NCBI GenBank assembly: GCA_963840835.1
Contig: CAWJAM010000007.1
Location: forward strand, 62,001-126,000
Direction of reading: 5' to 3'
From: Rubrobacter_D sp963840835
GTDB lineage: Bacteria; Actinomycetota; Rubrobacteria; Rubrobacterales; Rubrobacteraceae
Length of the DNA stretch: 64,000 nucleotides
The position numbers were made by a program, and so were the translations under genes. The notes beneath the pieces are model-generated. The model searched no databases. It saw only the letters and a program-made list of their open reading frames with translations, and was not told where the DNA came from. Below are positions 60,236 through 64,000 of the stretch, in pieces. How positions within the stretch are numbered: the stretch's first letter is position 1; the number at the start of each line of letters is the position of its first letter.

Positions 60236-60769
60236 TCAGGCTACCAGACCGGCTGCGGTGAGCACCACTCCTGCGGTCGCCGTGCCGATGACGACCCCGG
60301 CCAGGACGTCGAAGGGGAAGTGGACGCCGAGGTAGACGCGGGAGGTGACGACGAAGAGCCCCGCCAGAACGAGCACGAGGGCGAACGACGGGTAGAGAAA
60401 CGTGAGGGTCAGGGCTCCTGCGGCGGCCGTCGCGGAGTGGCCCGAGGGGAACGAACTCGAGGAGGGCGTCTTTATCAGGGGAGCTACCTCCGTGTCCCAG
60501 ATAAGGGGACGGGCGCGATCGAAGAGGTACTTGGCCCCCTCGGACAACGTCCAGGAACCGACGATAGCGGTCCAAGGGATCAGGAGTCGCGAAGGCTCGA
60601 GGCCAGTCAGCAGGAACGCCGCGGCGGCCAGAAACCCCCAGAGCGCACCAGCCGTCCCGGCGACAGTAAACGCGCGCATCACGGCCGTGAGCGGCGCCCA
60701 CTTCACCCCGAAGACAGCCCGGAACAGAGCCCGATCGAGATCCCTGATCCTGCGCGCCAAACCTTTCAA
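60236..60769 (-). CDS. PAP2-superfamily membrane phosphatase
   Basis: 177-residue integral membrane phosphatase with five to six segments. The three catalytic motifs are complete: KYLFDRARP (about residue 80), SFPSGHSATAAA (about 108) and SRVYLGVHFPFDVLAG (about 145). Members hydrolyse lipid phosphates such as undecaprenyl pyrophosphate or phosphatidate. Close to the glycosyltransferase operon, recycling of a polyprenyl carrier is plausible but unproven. The last 21 residues reappear in the chimeric remnant at 38382. Confidence 0.9.
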   Translation of the reverse strand: MKGLARRIRDLDRALFRAVFGVKWAPLTAVMRAFTVAGTAGALWGFLAAAAFLLTGLEPSRLLIPWTAIVGSWTLSEGAKYLFDRARPLIWDTEVAPLIKTPSSSSFPSGHSATAAAGALTLTFLYPSFALVLVLAGLFVVTSRVYLGVHFPFDVLAGVVIGTATAGVVLTAAGLVA

Positions 60770-60939
60770 GTTGCTCCCGTAGTTTGCGATCCGTCCGGCA
60801 GCTATTGTAGACCAGAGAACGGCGCTGGTAAGGTGCCCTTTCGCGAAACCAGTGATGCTCCTCCCTACCGTGCCCGCTTATGTAAAGTAGAATGGGGAGA
60901 ACGTTTTGCAAACGCATTTAAGAACCGGGAGTTAGTGAG

Positions 60940-61204
60940 ATGGAAAAGCGACTCATCGAGAAGATCATAGACGAGGCGAAGGCCGGAGAGGCGAACCTGG
61001 TGATCTGGGACCGCCGCGACACCTTCACCGTGGAGTCCGACGAACATCGACGAAATAGAGGCCAACGACGATTACCTGCGCGTCACGATGCAGGACGGCA
61101 AGGCCGTAGTCTACGTCGAATACGACTACATCTACAAGCTCGTCGTCGAAAAGGAGCGGTCCGCCCGCACCGGCGTCCGCGCCGGATTCGCCGCCAGTAG
61201 CTAG
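60940..61204 (+). pseudogene. Small hypothetical gene, frameshifted
   Basis: The first frame reads MEKRLIEKIIDEAKAGEANL and continues VIWDRRDTFTVESD, then becomes arginine-rich. A second frame continues sensibly with NIDEIEANDDYLRVTMQDGK and VVYVEYDYIYKLVVEKER to a stop at 61204. One extra base near 61038 explains the break. Repaired, it would be about 87 residues, acidic, alpha/beta and of unknown family. A family 2 repeat begins at the stop codon. Confidence 0.6.
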
Positions 61205-61412
61205 CACGCTCCGAGCTACTGTCGAGCCTCCGCTTGTCAGCACGCTTCGGCTTCGCTCCGCTTTCAGCTTTTTAGGTTCAGCCATCGCTCTGCGCAGCGA
61301 ACGAACCGCTGCCCGCGGCTGTGGGTTCTATGCTCATGGCCGCCCGAGACGACTTCCTGACACAGGCGTCCGACCGAGTGGAGCGTGCTGACAAGCCTGC
61401 GTAGCAGGCGTG
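61205..61412. repeat. Family 2 hairpin-array repeat, long copy 3
   Basis: Same order as copy 1: CTTGTCAGCACGCTTCGG, CTTTCAGCTTTTTAGGTTC, CGAGACGACTTCCTGACA, CGTGCTGACAAGCCTGCGTA and GCAGGCGTGC. It is shorter, with fewer flanking units. It lies between the frameshifted small gene and the rpiA terminator. Confidence 0.85.
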
Positions 61413-61413
61413 C

Positions 61414-61448
61414 CGAAGGCTATCGAGGCAACGCCTCGATAGCCTTCG
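61414..61448 (-). terminator. Hairpin terminator overlapping the end of rpiA
   Basis: Perfect 16-bp arms CGAAGGCTATCGAGGC and GCCTCGATAGCCTTCG around AAC. The rpiA stop codon (61420-61422) lies inside the arm, so the last nine codons of rpiA form one half of the stem. Confidence 0.6.
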
Positions 61449-62121
61449 TTCCGTCTTTGCCGGCGATGATGGCGACGCGGGCTAGGTTTACGAAGAGGCC
61501 GCATTCGAGGGCGCCTGGGATTTGTTTGATCTCGACCTCTAGCGAAGTGGGGTCTGGGATCGAGTCGAACTTGCAGTCGGCGGTGTAGTGGCCGCCGTCG
61601 GTGACGAAGGGACGATCTGGGTCGGTCCAGTCCATCCTGCGTAGAGGCTCGCAGCCGAGGGAGGCCAGGGCTTCGAGGGTCGCCTCCCAGCCGAAGGAGT
61701 CGATCTCGACCGGCAGGGGGCCGGCACCCAGGGAGTCGACCGCCTTGGTCCAGTCGGCGACCACTATCAGGCCATCCTTGCTGGATGAGGCCACGATCTT
61801 CTCCCTCAGGAGCGCCCCTCCGCGGCCCTTGATCAGGGCGAGATCGGGGGAGACTTCGTCGGTTCCGTCTATGGTGAGGTGCGGGCGTACCTCAGAGAGC
61901 GTGGCCAGCGGGATGCCCAGCTCGTTGGCCAGGGCGGTGGTCCTGGCCGAGGTCGGCACTCCCCTGATGTCCCTGAGCTCCCCGGAAGAGACGAGCTCAC
62001 CTATCCTGCGCACGGCGAAGGTCGCTGTAGAGCCCGTCCCAAGACCCAGCACCATCCCGCTCTCGACGTAACGCTCGACGGCGGCGCTTGCTGCCTCGCG
62101 CTTGAGCTCGTCGTCTGACAA
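61420..62121 (-). CDS. rpiA: Ribose-5-phosphate isomerase A
   Basis: Pentose-phosphate enzyme interconverting ribose 5-phosphate and ribulose 5-phosphate, cytosolic, 233 residues. Signatures are VLGLGTGSTATFAVRRIG near residue 24, LTIDGTDEVSPDLALIKGRGGALLREKI (about 81-108, with the catalytic Asp/Glu/Lys region) and VADWTKAVDSLG. It lies 2 bp downstream of the HtrA-like gene and is likely in one operon with it. Its 3' end is folded into a strong hairpin. Confidence 0.93.
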   Translation of the reverse strand: MSDDELKREAASAAVERYVESGMVLGLGTGSTATFAVRRIGELVSSGELRDIRGVPTSARTTALANELGIPLATLSEVRPHLTIDGTDEVSPDLALIKGRGGALLREKIVASSSKDGLIVVADWTKAVDSLGAGPLPVEIDSFGWEATLEALASLGCEPLRRMDWTDPDRPFVTDGGHYTADCKFDSIPDPTSLEVEIKQIPGALECGLFVNLARVAIIAGKDGTKAIEALPR

Positions 62122-62123
62122 CC

Positions 62124-63287
62124 CTAGACTCCTTCCGGCCTGGTACCGACCGTGACCTCCACGTGGCGCTCATTCTCCCCCGGGGTCAGGACTGTCATCC
62201 CGAGTTCGTCGCCGGGTTTCGCGTAGTTGACGACCTCTATAACGTCGTCGGAGGAGGAGACGGGCTCGTCCTCGATCTCGGTTATCACGTCTCCGACGGG
62301 TACGCTTATGCTCCCGATCTGCACCGTGCCCCCACCCTGAATGCCGGCTCTATCGGCCGGGCCGCCGGGCGTTATCTCGCTGACTATAGCCCCGTTGGTG
62401 GGGAAGCCGTAGTCGTCCTCGAGCTCGTCTTCGGATAAACCGGCGTAGGCCGAGAGTTCGTCGATACCTAGCTGGAACATGGATACCCCGATGTAACCGT
62501 GTACGACCTCTCCGTTGGTTATGAGCTGGGTCACCACGCCCTTGACGGTGTCGATCGGGACAGCGAAGCCGACCCCCTCGAAGCCCCCCGACTCGGAGGC
62601 GATCTGGGCGTTGACCCCTATGACCGTGCCCCGTGAGTCGAGCAGCGGCCCACCCGAGTTGCCGGGGTTTATGGCCGCGTCGGTCTGGACGGCGTCGCTT
62701 ATGGTGTAGCTATTCGGTGCCTCAATGGGACGGCCGAGGCCGCTCACAATCCCGGTGGTCACGCTGATCCCGACGTTCAAAGGGTTGCCGATGGCGATGA
62801 CCGGCTCCCCGACCCCCACGGAGTCAGAGTCCCCGAGCGTAAGCGGCCTCAGCGCCTCCCGCGGCGCTTCGACCTGTATTACGGCGACGTCCGTCGAAGG
62901 GTCCTGCCCGACGACCTCGGCCTCCCTGCGCGCGCCGTCGGCGAACCTGACGGAGATATCTTCAGCCCCCTCCACCACGTGCTGGTTGGTGACTATATGG
63001 CCCGCCTCGTCCACCACAAACCCCGAACCGCCGGCCGGGCCGTCCTCGGCCGTAGCCGCAACGTCGACGCTCACCACGCCGCGGCTGCCGCGCGTGGACA
63101 CCTCGCGCACCGAGGAGCCTTCGTCCAGAACCGGCGAAGTCCCAGAAGACTCATTTGGCGGCGCGACCTCCTTTATGGTCACGCTGTCCGGCCCCTCCAC
63201 CAGGCCGGACACCCCGACGAAGAGGAAGAGCGCGGTCACGAGACCGCCGATGATCGCGGAGACGAGCGCCGTGAGTGCGGTTTTCAG
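62124..63287 (-). CDS. HtrA/DegP-like S1C serine protease with PDZ domain (paralogue 2)
   Basis: Membrane-anchored serine protease, 387 residues with the proposed start. Catalytic His is in IVTNQHVVEGAE, Asp in STDVAVIQVE, Ser in INPGNSGGPLLD; the PDZ domain has GPADRAGIQGGGTV. A GTG at 63239 would cut the transmembrane segment in half. The frame continues upstream to a CTG at 63287 that follows GGAAGGA by 7 nt and gives a complete anchor (LKTALTALVSAIIGGLVTAL). A TAG two codons before it excludes longer versions. A CTG start is therefore proposed. Confidence 0.85.
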   Translation of the reverse strand: MKTALTALVSAIIGGLVTALFLFVGVSGLVEGPDSVTIKEVAPPNESSGTSPVLDEGSSVREVSTRGSRGVVSVDVAATAEDGPAGGSGFVVDEAGHIVTNQHVVEGAEDISVRFADGARREAEVVGQDPSTDVAVIQVEAPREALRPLTLGDSDSVGVGEPVIAIGNPLNVGISVTTGIVSGLGRPIEAPNSYTISDAVQTDAAINPGNSGGPLLDSRGTVIGVNAQIASESGGFEGVGFAVPIDTVKGVVTQLITNGEVVHGYIGVSMFQLGIDELSAYAGLSEDELEDDYGFPTNGAIVSEITPGGPADRAGIQGGGTVQIGSISVPVGDVITEIEDEPVSSSDDVIEVVNYAKPGDELGMTVLTPGENERHVEVTVGTRPEGV

Positions 63288-63312
63288 AGTCTATTCCTTC
63301 CGTAATTACTAC

Positions 63313-64000
63313 TTAGAGTGTGTCCCTCTGCTCAATGGTGACGCTGTTCAGCTTCCATTCCCCGCCTTCGTTGACGAGCGTCCAAGAGGCCGTGTTGCGT
63401 TGGGTCTTTTCGGTGAGCGTAGCTATGGTAACTCCCGTTACCGCGGCTGTGTTGCCTGAGACCTGGGCGTCCGGTCCTTGAACGAATCTTATGCTCTGTA
63501 AGTCAGAGAAAGTATTCGCCCATTTTGCCTCGGTCTGTGCTTTGGTCGCCTTGAAGTTTTCGGAGAGGAGACCGTAAGAGGCACCGTAATTTCCCTCCGC
63601 CGCCATCGTGTAGACATCCAGCAACGTTTTCTCCGCGGCCTGTTCCGTGAGCCCGCTTTGGACTGAGGCGCTCTGTTGTCCCGAAGAGCCCCGGGCCGAA
63701 GCCGACGAGCCCGCGCTAGCCGAGGCCGTCGGGCTCGGGGTTTGACCACCACCCACGCCTTGCGGGCCCTGGTCGCCACCCGGTTCCGCGTTCGATCCTG
63801 CGTTTGCCCCTCTCTCGTTGCCACCGGCCCGCGCGTTGTTCTGCCCGGCATTGTTGGATGCCGTGCCGCCGTTCCCTCCGAAGAGACTCGGTGCGGCGAG
63901 GGCTCCGATCACGACGAGCACTGCCAGGAGCGCGAGGACGGCCAGGAGTCCTCCTCTTTGCCCCCGGCTCTCTCTGCGAATCGCACCACCCGGCCTGGCT
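63313..64000 (-). CDS. C-terminal part of a membrane protein with a linker and extracytoplasmic domain (5' end outside window)
   Basis: The frame enters from beyond the window edge: a basic stretch (RRESRGQRGG), one transmembrane segment (LLAVLALLAVLVVIGALAA), then a Gly/Asn/Ser/Ala-rich linker of about 75 residues and a folded domain of about 110 residues starting LTEQAAEKTLLDVYTMAAEG. This resembles the tail of membrane Ser/Thr kinases in this lineage, or a sensor domain of the NTF2-like kind, but no kinase domain is in view. The HtrA gene follows 25 bp after its stop. Confidence 0.6.
   Translation of the reverse strand, partial: ARPGGAIRRESRGQRGGLLAVLALLAVLVVIGALAAPSLFGGNGGTASNNAGQNNARAGGNERGANAGSNAEPGGDQGPQGVGGGQTPSPTASASAGSSASARGSSGQQSASVQSGLTEQAAEKTLLDVYTMAAEGNYGASYGLLSENFKATKAQTEAKWANTFSDLQSIRFVQGPDAQVSGNTAAVTGVTIATLTEKTQRNTASWTLVNEGGEWKLNSVTIEQRDTL

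Overview
The window reads as the chromosome of a high-GC actinobacterium. The gene set points to a Rubrobacter-like lineage: an actinobacterial-type HemQ, a CysM/Mec/CysO/MoeZ sulfur-carrier cysteine pathway, long membrane sensor kinases, several GTG, TTG and possibly CTG or ATT starts, and near-leaderless -10 boxes. This placement is inference from gene content and style, not from an rRNA or marker gene.

Layout. 1-8.2 kb: ribD-like reductase, folB, a PlsC-like acyltransferase, a DUF1059 protein, an MFS exporter, and a minus-strand group of ABC ATPase, ABC-2 permease, PIG-V-like glycosyltransferase and FAD oxidoreductase. 8.4-20.7 kb: topB, an OmpR/PAS two-component pair, a BrkB-family protein, tRNA-Ser(GCU), comB, a frameshifted NarL-type two-component pair, a beta-propeller lipoprotein-like protein and sodC. 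20.9-25.9 kb: aldo/keto reductase, hemQ, then the cysM-mec-cysO-moeZ operon. 26-38 kb: Uma2 protein, M19 dipeptidase, a second OmpR/HK pair, a sigma-70 factor coupled to an HtrA protease, a TMEM175-type channel, an EamA transporter, M42 peptidase, a DUF3891 protein, a SpeD-like decarboxylase coupled to a LysE exporter, and an atypical glutaredoxin. 38.2-41.6 kb is a graveyard of chimeric, frameshifted and truncated genes (parA, sulfotransferase, CYTH, ppk1) around an intact sixA.

The most unusual part is 41.7-59.3 kb, all on the minus strand. Reading in the direction of transcription it has three glycosyltransferases, a phosphotransferase, an ABC exporter, and then a mosaic array of APH-like kinases (four; two frameshifted) and PAPS-type sulfotransferases (five), plus one ORF that is a three-way chimera. 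Every APH gene in the array is preceded by the ABC exporter or by a scar of its C-terminus, and most junctions are GTGA stop/start overlaps. This fits an ancestral ABC-APH-sulfotransferase operon that grew by tandem duplication and gene conversion, probably for making and exporting a variable sulfated or phosphorylated glycoconjugate. The product is unknown.

The intergenic regions carry at least three repeat families: (1) a palindromic element of about 130 bp with covarying stems and a conserved AAGAACAA loop; (2) arrays of GTGCTGACAAG units separated by small hairpins, three long copies of which share a conserved core; (3) a short CAGGCTTCAGG repeat. Copies of families 1 and 3 form the C-termini of some proteins. 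59.9-64 kb ends with a PAP2 phosphatase, a frameshifted small gene, rpiA, a second HtrA protease and a partial membrane protein.
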